From assembly GCF_012516375.2 (NCBI RefSeq), contig NZ_CP051204.2:6324001-6388000 (forward strand): a stretch of DNA of 64,000 nt, read 5' to 3'. The notes below the pieces were generated by a model that saw only the letters and a list, made by a program, of their open reading frames with translations, did no database searches and had not been told where the DNA came from. This DNA comes from Chitinophaga oryzae (lineage in GTDB: Bacteria; Bacteroidota; Bacteroidia; Chitinophagales; Chitinophagaceae). Shown here one piece after another: positions 30,901 through 41,000 of this stretch. Each line of letters opens with the position of its first letter. Positions within the stretch are counted from its first letter, which is position 1. The position numbers and the translations under genes are program-made.

Positions 30901-33900
30901 TCCTCACTTCTTCTAACCGACAGCGCCACAATATCTCCCTTTGACACCGACAGTTCCTTTAACAGATAAGCTGCCAGCCTGTCTGACAGCTCGTTCAGAT
31001 AACCATAGCTAAAGGCGGCATCCATATACTCCAACGCAATACTGTTCCTGTGGCGATCTGCCTGCCGGCAAAAGGCAGATACGATATTGTCAGCCGGCAA
31101 TCTTTTCGTCCGGTGTATTTCTGCAGCGCCCAGTGCAGCACGTTCTTCAGCCGTAAGGTAGTTAATGCCACCAATGCTGGTCCTGCTGTCTGACGTAACA
31201 GCATTCAGAATTACCAGAAAATGCCGGAGCAGGCGGGCAATGCGGGAAGGTTTAAACAGACTTGATTCGTATTCCAGACAGATATTGATCCCACTGCCCG
31301 TTTTCACAAAATTAAAAGTCAGGTCAAACTTTGAAGTGCCGGAAGCGTATTGTTTTGCCGCGTAACTAAATCCCGCCACATCACCTTTCTCTTCCCGTTC
31401 CCCATCCTGCAGGATCACCGCAACATTAAACAGGGAAGACCAACCTCTCTCAGCCTTTCCCGGCAAACTGTCTACCACTTCGTCAAGAGGATATTCCTGG
31501 TTTTCAAATGCGTCCAATACAACTGCTTTTACTTCGTCCAGCAACTGCTGAAAAAACATATTTCCATTTATCTGAATGGAAAGAGGCAACATATTTACAT
31601 AATATCCGATCTGCCCCTCCAGTTCCGGCATATTCCTTGAAGCCATTGGGGCACCTATTGTCAGGTCTGTCTGTCCCGTATATTTATACAATAGTATATC
31701 TACCAGTGCAATCAGCGACATAAACAAAGTGGCATTGTTCTCACTGCAAATAGCAGTCAGGCCATCCATCGCAGCGCTGTCTATTACAGCCATTGCGACA
31801 TCCCCTCTGTATGATCGCATGGCTCCCCGCGAATAGTCGGCCGGAAGGTTTAATACCCTGCCATGGTCTTTCAGCAACGCCAGCCAGAAATCCCGCTGCC
31901 GCGACAGCCGGCCTTCATCCAGGCGCCTTTTAAACCAACAGGTATAATCCTTGTACTGGACCTTCAGTGGCGGCCCGGCCACCGCTGCCCGGCCCATGCA
32001 ATCGGCTGCATATCCGGCCAGCAATTCATCAAATAGTATATTGAGCGAATATCCGTCGCAAATAATATGGTGCAGGGTAAGCGAAAAAAGAAAATGACCG
32101 TCAGTAACTTTATAAATAACGGCGCGGACCAGAGGAGGATTGAACACTGAGAAAGCAATCGCGCTTTCTTTGCTCAATATGGCAGCTATAAGCTCTTCCA
32201 TCTGAGTAAACTGCCCCTGCAACGAACAGTCTTCCTCCAATTTCAATACCAGTTCCGGAGATATTTTTTGCCGGGGAACATGATCCACTACCACAAAGCC
32301 TGTGCGCAGCACTTCGTGGCGTTGAACCAACCGGTTCAGGGAACGCTCCAGTGCCGGAATATTGATATTTCCCTTTAACTCATAACAGTTGGACAGATGA
32401 TAGGCTTTCGCCGAGGTATCCATCTGGTCGGCAACAAACAGATGCAACTGCCCGGGCGTAAGCGGGTAATGGTCCTGTTCTTCCACAGCGTTGAGCGGTT
32501 CCGTCCCTGCCGCCTTTTCTGTGGACACAGCGGAGGCCAGCTCTCGGAGCGACTTACTTTCAAACACCCTGCGGACGGATACCTCCGCTCCCGTTTGCTG
32601 AAATATGCGGGTAGTGAGCTTCATCGCCTTCAGGCTATTTCCTCCAAGGTTCAGGAAATTGTCTGTTATGGAAAATCCATCTATATGTAATATTTCTTTA
32701 CATAGTTCATACAACATCCACTCCGTCTCGCCGGCAGGAGGTATCACAGCTGTGTTTTCAGCCTGCCGTACCGGCTCCGGCAGCCGGCGATGGTCTACCT
32801 TGCCGTTTTGATTCAGTGGAAGTTGTTGCAGCACCATAAAATACCCGGGCACCATATAGGCCGGCAAATGAAGGCTAAGGTATTCCCGGAAAACGTTGCC
32901 TGCATCAATTGATGTCTCAGGGACGATATAGGCCACAAGATGCTTATCATCACCACTGCCGAGGCATACGACTGCCGCCTGCCGTATTTTCTCATGACGT
33001 AGCAGCACATCTTCTATCTCTGATAATTCAATACGTTGCCCGCGTATCTTCACCTGTCTGTCTACCCGTCCGTAGAATTCGATATTGCCGTCAGGAAGCC
33101 ATCGGCAAATATCCCCCGTCCGGTATACCACGTCTCCTCCTGCTTCCAGGGTAATAAAACGTTCGGCTGTCATCGTCGGATCATTCAGATAACCTATCGC
33201 CATCCCTGCACCGGAAATAAATACTTCTCCCCAGCAACCGATCGGAGCGGGCCGCATGGAAGGCTGCAATATCTCAATCCTGGTATTGACTGCAGGCACT
33301 CCAATGGGTATGCGTGTTGTATTCAGGTCTTTTGTCGCCAGCGAGTAGTTGGATGCATTGTGTGTTTCAGAAGGCCCATAGAAGTTATGAAGCCATGTTT
33401 TCCTGTTGTTGGCGAGCTGGTTCCTTAGCGTACCGGAAAGCGCCAGTTGTTCTCCCGCAGATACAATATGTTTCAGTGCACTGCTTTCCGCAAAAAGTGC
33501 TGCCGATTCTGACAGTAAATTAAGTACCGATCCTGGTAATAACAACCACTCAATCTGTCGGGTATGAAGCATCCGCTTCATCCGTTCCAGGTTATACTTT
33601 TCCTTCTCACTTATAATACAGAGCGTACCTCCGGATAAAAGGGAGAAAAAAAGTTCATGTGCCACAAACACGTCAAAACCGATGGAAGAATATTGCAGCA
33701 CCCTTAACCCATTCTCCAGCCCTCCAAACAACGCCTGCTGCACAACAACATTGAGCAAACATTTGTGGGTCTGAATAATTCCTTTAGGCCTGCCCGTAGA
33801 GCCGGAGGTATATACTACAAAAGCAGCACTGTCCAACGGCGGATCAACGCACTCAAACGAAACCGGCAGGTTCAGCTCCCCTGTTTCGGGCGTCAGCACG

Positions 33901-35024
33901 GTGCAATTGGGCGCACCTGCAGCCACCTCCGCCCCTTCGCTGTCTGTGATCAATATAGACAAGGCGCTGTCTTCCAGAATAGCAAGCTTCCGTTGTGACG
34001 GCATAGACGGATCGATAGGTACAAATACGCCCCCGCATTTTAGTATTGCCATGGTTGCAATCGCCAGCATTTCACTTTGGCCCAAAGACATTCCTATCAT
34101 GCATCCGGGCTGGTATCCTTTGGTGGTGGCCAATTTCTCCGCCAGATTATCGGATAATTGATCCAGCTTCCGATAAGTCAGAAACACATCCTCAAATTCA
34201 ACCGCAATGCTGTCTGGCTGACTACTGACTTTGTCCAGGAACAATGCAGTCACACATTTGTCTAACGGATAAATACAACGTGGTCCGGAAAACCGTTTAA
34301 TCATTGCCGTGTGTGCTTCAGGGAGTAGCTGCAATGCTCCCACCGCTTTCTCCATATTGCCCAGGATCAGTTCCAGCAGGTAGACAAAGTTTGTTGAAAG
34401 CAGGTGAAGCAGCTGGCCGGACAAGGTATCCCCATCATACTCAAACGTTAACATTGCTCTCCCCGGCTGCTCATCTATCAACAGGCGCAACAAAAAGGGA
34501 GGACCTTCATCAAATGGGTAATTCACCTGGTTATAGTAAACACCAATATTACATAAGTTGTCGCTCTCTCCCTGATTAAGTAAATACCTGCTATAGAAGC
34601 TTGCAAAATCGTATTTGGCATATTGCAGGCTTTTCATCAACTCTGCCTGCATGGCCTTGATGTAACTGCGAACGGTCTCCTCTCCGGCCACAGGCGTTCT
34701 CAGGAAAAGCAGGCCGCCCTCCTCCGGCATTGTGTGGCCTCGGAAAGCCGGTGTGGCAATAATCGGGTCTGCGACACCGGTATATCTTTCATAAAGCATC
34801 CCCAGTGCCGACACGTACAGCAGAAACCGGCCCGTTTCCCTGCCTTTGCCAAATTTTTCAACAATAGCTGAAAAAACAGTATCCGGCAGCGCTACCGTCA
34901 CCTGTTGCAGGGTTTCTTTTTTACAAGCGGGCAACATCCCCGGCTGCAATGGAAGTTTGACAAGTTTTCTGATCCAGTACAGCTCCGCTTCTTTTCCTTC
35001 CTGGTTATTATATACTGTATTCAT
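27930..35024 (-). CDS. NRPS, partial C-A-T-C-A-T-C
   Basis: Two-module synthetase of 2364 aa. It begins with a condensation C-lobe (residues 1-240; ELYWIRKL start, no HHxxxDG), then A1 255-755 (YTSGSTGRPKG), T1 765-840 (GGNSL), C 850-1290 (HHIICDG), A2 1310-1800 (YTSGSSGFPKG), T2 1810-1885 (GGNSL) and a terminal C 1895-2340 (HHIITDG). A1 pocket residues read D-V-A-L-V-A-F-N-A and sit in the GPSETH-type A clade that includes proline activators. A2 reads D-A-F-L-L-G-L-T-Y, close to the DAFxxGxTF pattern of aliphatic residues such as Val, Ile or Leu; this is a tentative reading. The C-terminus is SFNFDDGN, like the FNF tail of the 523-8376 gene. It lies 32 nt after the giant synthetase gene. Confidence 0.95.
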   Translation of the reverse strand: MNTVYNNQEGKEAELYWIRKLVKLPLQPGMLPACKKETLQQVTVALPDTVFSAIVEKFGKGRETGRFLLYVSALGMLYERYTGVADPIIATPAFRGHTMPEEGGLLFLRTPVAGEETVRSYIKAMQAELMKSLQYAKYDFASFYSRYLLNQGESDNLCNIGVYYNQVNYPFDEGPPFLLRLLIDEQPGRAMLTFEYDGDTLSGQLLHLLSTNFVYLLELILGNMEKAVGALQLLPEAHTAMIKRFSGPRCIYPLDKCVTALFLDKVSSQPDSIAVEFEDVFLTYRKLDQLSDNLAEKLATTKGYQPGCMIGMSLGQSEMLAIATMAILKCGGVFVPIDPSMPSQRKLAILEDSALSILITDSEGAEVAAGAPNCTVLTPETGELNLPVSFECVDPPLDSAAFVVYTSGSTGRPKGIIQTHKCLLNVVVQQALFGGLENGLRVLQYSSIGFDVFVAHELFFSLLSGGTLCIISEKEKYNLERMKRMLHTRQIEWLLLPGSVLNLLSESAALFAESSALKHIVSAGEQLALSGTLRNQLANNRKTWLHNFYGPSETHNASNYSLATKDLNTTRIPIGVPAVNTRIEILQPSMRPAPIGCWGEVFISGAGMAIGYLNDPTMTAERFITLEAGGDVVYRTGDICRWLPDGNIEFYGRVDRQVKIRGQRIELSEIEDVLLRHEKIRQAAVVCLGSGDDKHLVAYIVPETSIDAGNVFREYLSLHLPAYMVPGYFMVLQQLPLNQNGKVDHRRLPEPVRQAENTAVIPPAGETEWMLYELCKEILHIDGFSITDNFLNLGGNSLKAMKLTTRIFQQTGAEVSVRRVFESKSLRELASAVSTEKAAGTEPLNAVEEQDHYPLTPGQLHLFVADQMDTSAKAYHLSNCYELKGNINIPALERSLNRLVQRHEVLRTGFVVVDHVPRQKISPELVLKLEEDCSLQGQFTQMEELIAAILSKESAIAFSVFNPPLVRAVIYKVTDGHFLFSLTLHHIICDGYSLNILFDELLAGYAADCMGRAAVAGPPLKVQYKDYTCWFKRRLDEGRLSRQRDFWLALLKDHGRVLNLPADYSRGAMRSYRGDVAMAVIDSAAMDGLTAICSENNATLFMSLIALVDILLYKYTGQTDLTIGAPMASRNMPELEGQIGYYVNMLPLSIQINGNMFFQQLLDEVKAVVLDAFENQEYPLDEVVDSLPGKAERGWSSLFNVAVILQDGEREEKGDVAGFSYAAKQYASGTSKFDLTFNFVKTGSGINICLEYESSLFKPSRIARLLRHFLVILNAVTSDSRTSIGGINYLTAEERAALGAAEIHRTKRLPADNIVSAFCRQADRHRNSIALEYMDAAFSYGYLNELSDRLAAYLLKELSVSKGDIVALSVRRSEELVIGMLGILKAGAAYMPVDLGYPADRVRYMLRESASTVFLLGNGDTFTDPDNNRCRMVKIGHCLAYSEDVMLSATPAPDDMACIIYTSGSSGFPKGIVIEHRNILNLADDACVIPLDNCSRFLQTSSAAFDAATFEIWAPLLHGSRLYIVPAEELYDMASLGRQIRKLDIDTVFLITAWFNTIIATAPEVLATVGHLLVGGEMNSPWHMNKMVTELPGVNFLHLYGPAENTTYSTCYKITTTHADNVPVGKPLSNCGAIILDQDMQPCAPGVEGEIFIYGDSLARGYLNDPELTASRFIHMPQYNNVRMYRTGDIGKLTEDHQVVFVRREDGQVKIRGHRIELQEIELALIKAGSIKEVLVMPREFRNGKELVAYFVAEKDRLSVGEVREALSGVIPAYMVPDHFLQIDSFPLTRNGKIDKHALAGIPLKEKEKKALAPARTQEEEILKGIYEKVLHVAETGLTDNFFESGGNSLKAIQLVSHIQQVFDKKISLSQIFLHPTVKEIAGIIAAARHGREEQVTAIEEQDYYEMSHFQKGLWVADRLDNGQLSYNVPVGYRLTGSLNREALEKAFRALLEKHEILRTIFVSRNGLPYQRVLDPQAEQFRRSFFVYDENKTAATAAALMERHVHDIFDLQLGPLMKVIVYVLGTDDHLLLFNIHHIITDGHSMDLLLQEICTLYNIYQQSPDSQYLPPELQYRDFSAWQNRLLDAGSGKDMRSFWLEMFNTIPERLKFPVDYPWGHVDQKPRGDFIVQEIDDEVVKVLTNISHESNASLFMTLMACMSVLFHKQTGQCDFVIAVPASIKDFAELDGQLGSYLNNLPIRIIVDKDESFADLLARVRGIALRAYEHHHYPFDRLVTDLRLTRERGRYPLLDIVMLLESSEEADRYPNMQGLQLEALDTGYHVSTVDFRFAFSYTGSRLRLYFDFNAGRYNRRRMEELTEQFMKLSYMLSSEPQKIIADIQVADDGLSRTAGTQITTSFNFDDGN

Positions 35025-35056
35025 AACATAGTTATATAGGTTATCCGGGAGGCCTG

Positions 35057-38000
35057 TCAGATGTCCAGGCCCCAGAGATCAGCATCTGCACCGCTCCCGG
35101 ATGTATTAAATATTTCGTCAGCCAGTTCCCTCACCTTCAGTTCCGGATTTTCAGACATAACATTCATTATTGCAGTTAAATATCTGCTCATCAGCAGTAT
35201 AGTGGATTCCGCAAACAGCTCTTTATTAAAAATCAGGTCCAGTGTTATCCTGCCGCCTGTTTCCCGGAATGAAAAGTTCAAATCAAAATTCGTCCTTTTC
35301 TCCAGGACGTCGTGGGCCTGTATCAGCAGCCCGCGGACGCTATCTTCGCTGTCTGTACTTTCGAAGTTTCCCAGATTAACAATTACATCAAACAAAGGGA
35401 AACGTTTATCATCCAGCTGCAGGTCCAGATCCTCCGCTATTCTGTCGAAAGGATAGTTTTGATGCTGATAGGCTTCCATACAGGTCACCTTCGTCTTTCC
35501 AATAAACTGCTGCAATGTGTCTTCTCCGGTTAATTTTGTCCGTAGCGGAAGCATATTTACATAAAATCCCATCTGGTTCTCTAATGCTTTGTCTGTACGG
35601 CCTGATGCCGGGCTACCGATGATGATGTCCTCCTGTTCCGTCAACAGATACATTAGCAGTTTTACAGCAGAGATACTGTATATGAAAAAAGTAACGCCGG
35701 TACTGCTACACTGGTTGTACACACGTGCACAATGCAGGTCTTCAAACACCGTTTTTATAAGACAGCCCTGATAGTTTCTTTCATGGGGCCGTTCGAAATC
35801 GACCGGCAGCCGCAGTCGCGGCAGCTCTCCAGAGAGCCTGCCTCGCCAGTAGCGGCTTTCCGCAGCTGCAGCAGGTCCGTAAACGAATTCATTATGCCAG
35901 ATGGTATAATCTTTATACTGCAGTGACGGGGATGGCAGCAACGATATTTCGTCGTTATATACGGCGCTGATTTCCCTGAACAGATTACTCATCGACCAGC
36001 CGTCGGTGATGATGTGATGAATGGCAAAAACAATATAATGTAACTGATCATGCTCCGTGGCGACACTGACACGAAACAGTTTGCCGGTGCTCATATCAAA
36101 ATTAATCGCCTGTTCACCCGATATTATCTCTGCAAGTTGCTGCCCGGGACTGTCATTCGCTACATTTTTAAAATCAATATAGCGTATTGAAAAATGCCTC
36201 CGCTCTTTTTCCAGTACCCGCTGCCGGGGCTCGCCATGCACAATGGTAAAAGCAGTTCTGAGTATTTCATGCCTGTCTGCAACTGTTTCAAACGCTTGTT
36301 CCAGCCTGTTCTTATCAACCGTTCCCTTTAACTGGTAGACATGTACAATATTATAGGCGATATTGTCCTTCTCGACCTGGTCCGCAAGCCACAACCGTCT
36401 TTCCGCAAATGAAAGCGGATAATGATCCTGTTCTTCAACCACTTTGATCCGGAGATATTGCTTCGCCTCCATCTGGTCGATAAACCGGCTGAGCTGCCCC
36501 AGCGTGGTGTATTTAAAGATGTGCCGCACTTCCGGAGCTTTGCCGAATGTTTCCCGGATACGATGCAATAACTGCATCGCGGTGATACTGTGTCCTCCCA
36601 GCCGGAAGAAATCATCTGTCATCCCGATGCCAGAGACCTTCAACAGCCCTTCCCATATGTCCCGTAAACGCAATGCAGTCGCTGACATAGCCTCCCCTTC
36701 TTCTGTATTGGCCTCGTATACGGGAGCGGGCAGGCGTGAATGGTCCGTTTTTCCACTGGTGTTCAGCGGGAAAGATGTGAGCTGTATATAATGTGATGGC
36801 ACCATATACAGCGGCAGGCGCTCCAGTAGCTTTTCCCGGATGAAGGCCACGGAGTCTGCAAAACTGGTATAGTATACCACAATCTCGTCTTCCCTTACCA
36901 TCAGATAGGGATCTCCGGATGTTACCTCCCTTAGCGCGCTGTATATCTCCTTCAACTCAATACGATGACCGCGGATCTTCACCTGCGTGTCCCGACGGCC
37001 TTGATAAACGATAACACCGTCCGCCCGCCAGTATCCGTAATCTCCTGTCCGATACCAACGCCCCCGTCCGTTGAGATCATCCATGTACCTGTCTGCCGTT
37101 AACACTGCGTCGTTGAGGTAACCGGCTGCCAATCCTTCGCCTGATATATACAGTTCACCTGTAACACCCGGCGGCTGAAGCATGCCACGCCGGTCCAGAA
37201 TCAGCACCCGCGTATTGGCAACCGGCGTTCCGATTGGTACTGTTCCATGGTACTCCTCTGTTGCACTTACCCTGAACAGCGTTGTACATACAGATGCTTC
37301 CGTAGGCCCATAGGCGTTATAAAAGTGCTTTGTCTTACTATAGAAAAGGGCATCTTCGCTATAAGCGGCTTCTCCCACCGAAACGATTTTATTAACAGAG
37401 GGTAAGGGGTCCTGTTGAAATGCGCTGATCACCGTAGGCGTAAGCACCATCGTTGTAACACCAGTCCTCAACAACTTTTTCCTAAACCCTTCCATGTCGG
37501 CCATTTCTTCTTTTGAAGCCATTACCAGCTGTGCGCCGGACAACAAGGAAGTAAATATTTCGTCTACTGACGCATCAAAAGACAAGCTGGCAAATTGCAA
37601 CACTTTGTCTGCCGGACCTATCTTTCTGTCGTTTATCTGGGATAATACCATGTTTACCACTCCCCGCTGTTTCACCAACACACCCTTAGGGTTACCTGTG
37701 GTGCCGGATGTATAAATAACGTAGGCTGCATTGTCTCCTGCCTGCATAACCAATTGCGGACGTTCCTGCTGACTAATTCTGCTCCATTCCTGGCAAATAT
37801 CCGGCACGAGCACTGTGCTCCCGTCAAACGCATCTTCCACAGCCCGGTCGCACAGCACCACCTTCATCGCCGTGTCCCTGATGATATAATCCAGCCGCTC
37901 CCGCGGATGGTCCCGGTCCAGCGGCACATACGCCCCGCCGGCCTTCAGGATGCCAAGCATCGCCACCAGCGGCCATTCCGTTTTGTCCATCCAGATGCCT

Positions 38001-41000
38001 ATCAACTGCCCCGGCACAACGCCGCAATCATGCCGGAGCCAGGCTGCCAGCAGGTCTGAACGGCTGTCCAGTTGCCCGTAACTTACACTGATATCATTTG
38101 CACTGACTGCGATGCTGTCACGGTGCAGGGCTGCCTGTTGTGTAAACAGTTCATGCAACAATAACGGCGACAGTTCTACCGCCGGACCGCGGCCAAAGTC
38201 ATCCGCCAGCTGGCGCTGTTCTTCCAAAGAAAGATATACCAGATCGCCTACCGGTGATGCCGGCGCAGCCAGCATCGCTGACAACAGCCGCTCATAATGG
38301 CCCGACATCCGCTCCACGCTACTGCGGTCGTACAGATCACTGCTGTATTCCCAGTGTAACTGCAGCAGGCCGTCTGCACCACGCTGCACCGTCAGGCTCA
38401 GATCAAACTTTGCCGTCCCGTTATGTACCGCCTCCCGGACAACCTCCAGCCCGGGAAGGCACAACTGCTCCTTTTCCTCCTCCAGAAAATTAAATATCGT
38501 CTGAAACAGCGGTGTATGCCGGAGGCTGCGGTCCGGTTGCACCATCTCCACCAGCTGTGACAACGGCGTGTCCTGATAATGATAAACCTCAAGGCTGCGG
38601 GCCCGCACCTGGTCCAGGTATTGACGGACCGTTTCATCCCCGTTCGCATCACTGCGCACGGGAAGCGTATTCACCACCATGCCCAGCATGTGCTCCAGCT
38701 GGGGATGCAGCCTGTTGGCCAGCGTGGTGCCCACGCATAAAACAGCAGAACCGCTGTAACGGTGCTGCAGCAGCTGAAAACAGCCCAGCATCACCATAAA
38801 CGGCGTATAGCCCTCCCGCGTGCTGAACGACTGCAACGACTCCTGCAGCCCACGCCCGGGCACCTGTATTATTTCTCCGCCGCGGCCGCTGAAAGTACTC
38901 CGCGGACGGTCTGCAGGTAACGGTATCTCTGTGGGTATGTCACGCAGCCGCTCTGCCCAGTAGGCCATCGCTGGCTCCCTGCGATGCAACGGCCACTCAC
39001 TCCGCTGCCAACAGGCAAAATCCCGGTACTGCAAATGCGTCACAGGACCGGCAGACATTCCTTGTTGCAGGCGCCGGTATATATCCGTCAACTCCCGCAC
39101 CAGCAGCCCGACAGACCAGCCATCATGGATAATATGATGAAGACTGAAACAGAGATGGCTGGTTTGGTCATCTTCCCGGAACAAACAGACACGGAACAAT
39201 AAATCCTTTTCCAGGTCAAATACATGACGGCTTTCCGCTGCCACCAGCGAAGGCAGTTCGGCGGCACTGATATCGCGGACCACTATCCGGAAAGACGGCG
39301 CCTCATTTACCTGCTGGTACGGAATACCGTTGCGGCTGGGGAAACTGGTGCGAAGCACCTCATGGCGCAACAACAGCTGCGATATGCTCTCCTCCAGCAA
39401 TGGGACGTCCACCACGCCTTTCAGGTGGTAAACCCCCATCATGTTATAAGAGGTGTCTTCCGGATACAGCTGTTGTAAAAACCAAAGCCGCTCCTGCTCA
39501 TAGGACAATGGCGCAGGATCCTCTGCCGGCGCAGCAGGGATAGTCATCATGCTGACAGTGGCAGCATTACCCGCCTGTTCATCAATATGATCGCTTAGCT
39601 GCGACAATGTTACATATTTAAAAACCGACCGTACTTCCAGGCTCACATTAAACACTTCCCGAATACGATATAACAGCTGCATCACTGTTATGCTATGGCC
39701 GCCAAGCCGGAAAAAATCATCGTTTAAGCCTATGTCTTCCCGGCCCAGCAGCTGCGTCCAGATCCCTTTTAGCAAAGAAGCCGTAACAGAAAGCTCCTGC
39801 TGTGACAAAGTACCGTCGTAATGCGGCGCAGGTAAACGGGCAGCGTCTATCTTGCCGTTCGTATTCAACGGAAAGGTATCCACACAGATATAGTGCGACG
39901 GCACCATGTAAAGCGGCAGCCGTTCCAACAGGCGGCCGCGAAGATCTGCCACCGCTATGTCAGCCCCCTGGTAATACACTACAAGCTCCTGATGGCGGAC
40001 CTGGACGTAACTGCTCATCACGCCAGCCTCCTGCAAGGACTTTTGTATCTCCCCCAGTTCTATACGGTATCCCCGGATCTTCACCTGCGCATCCCGGCGG
40101 CCCTGATAGATAAGGGTGCCGTCAGGGCCCCAACAGGCATAATCTCCCGTACGGTAACTGCGGCCCTGCCCATTCAGTCCTTTTACGTAACGGTCTGCCG
40201 TCAAGGCAGCGTCATTAAGGTAACCATTCGCCAGTCCGCCCCCCGACACATACAGTTCTCCCGTAACTCCTACCGGCTGCAGCTGTCCGCGGCTGTCAAC
40301 TATCTGAATATGATTATTGGCCAGCGGCCTGCCTATAGGCACAACCGGCTGTTCATCCGTTACTTCATGTGCGGTAGCATAAATACAGCACTCCGTGGGC
40401 CCGTAGGCGTTATAAAAACGTTTGGTCTTACTGTAATAAACAGCATCTGCCGGCTCAGCTGCCTCACCGGTGGATATCATCTGCCCTACAGTAGGCAGAG
40501 CATGACGGTTCAGCAAGCGGATCACCGAAGCTGTCAGGATCAAAAAGGTGATATTGCGACGGGTAATATCATCACAAAACCGGTCAATATCACGCACCAG
40601 CGACCTGTTGGCAATCACCAGCGTTCCTCCGGAGGACCACGTTATAAAAATCTCATAGATGGAAACATCAAAATTCAGGCTGGCAAACTGCAACACGCGC
40701 TCACCCGCCCTACGCTCCCCGGGGCCGTACAATACTGTGTTGACAAGTCCTCCGTGGGGCACATGCACGCCCTTCGGCCTGCCTGTCGTCCCGGAGGTAT
40801 ACAGTACGCAGGCCGCCTGTCCCTGATGACGCCTTACCGGGGCAACAACAGTGGCGCCGGCAAGTATCGACGGCCACAGAGCAGGCATATCGATTATTTC
40901 TAACCCGCTCCCGTCAAACGCATCTTCCACGGCCCGGTCGCACAGTACCACCTTCATCGCCGTGTCCCTGATGATATAATCCAGCCGCTCCCGCGGATGG

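Noticed and set aside
39893..40903. A 336-codon open frame on the plus strand, repeated in part at 42983-43992
   Set aside because: It lies antisense to near-identical A-T domains and its recurrence follows the tandem repeat; the protein has no recognisable domain. It is a shadow of the coding strand.
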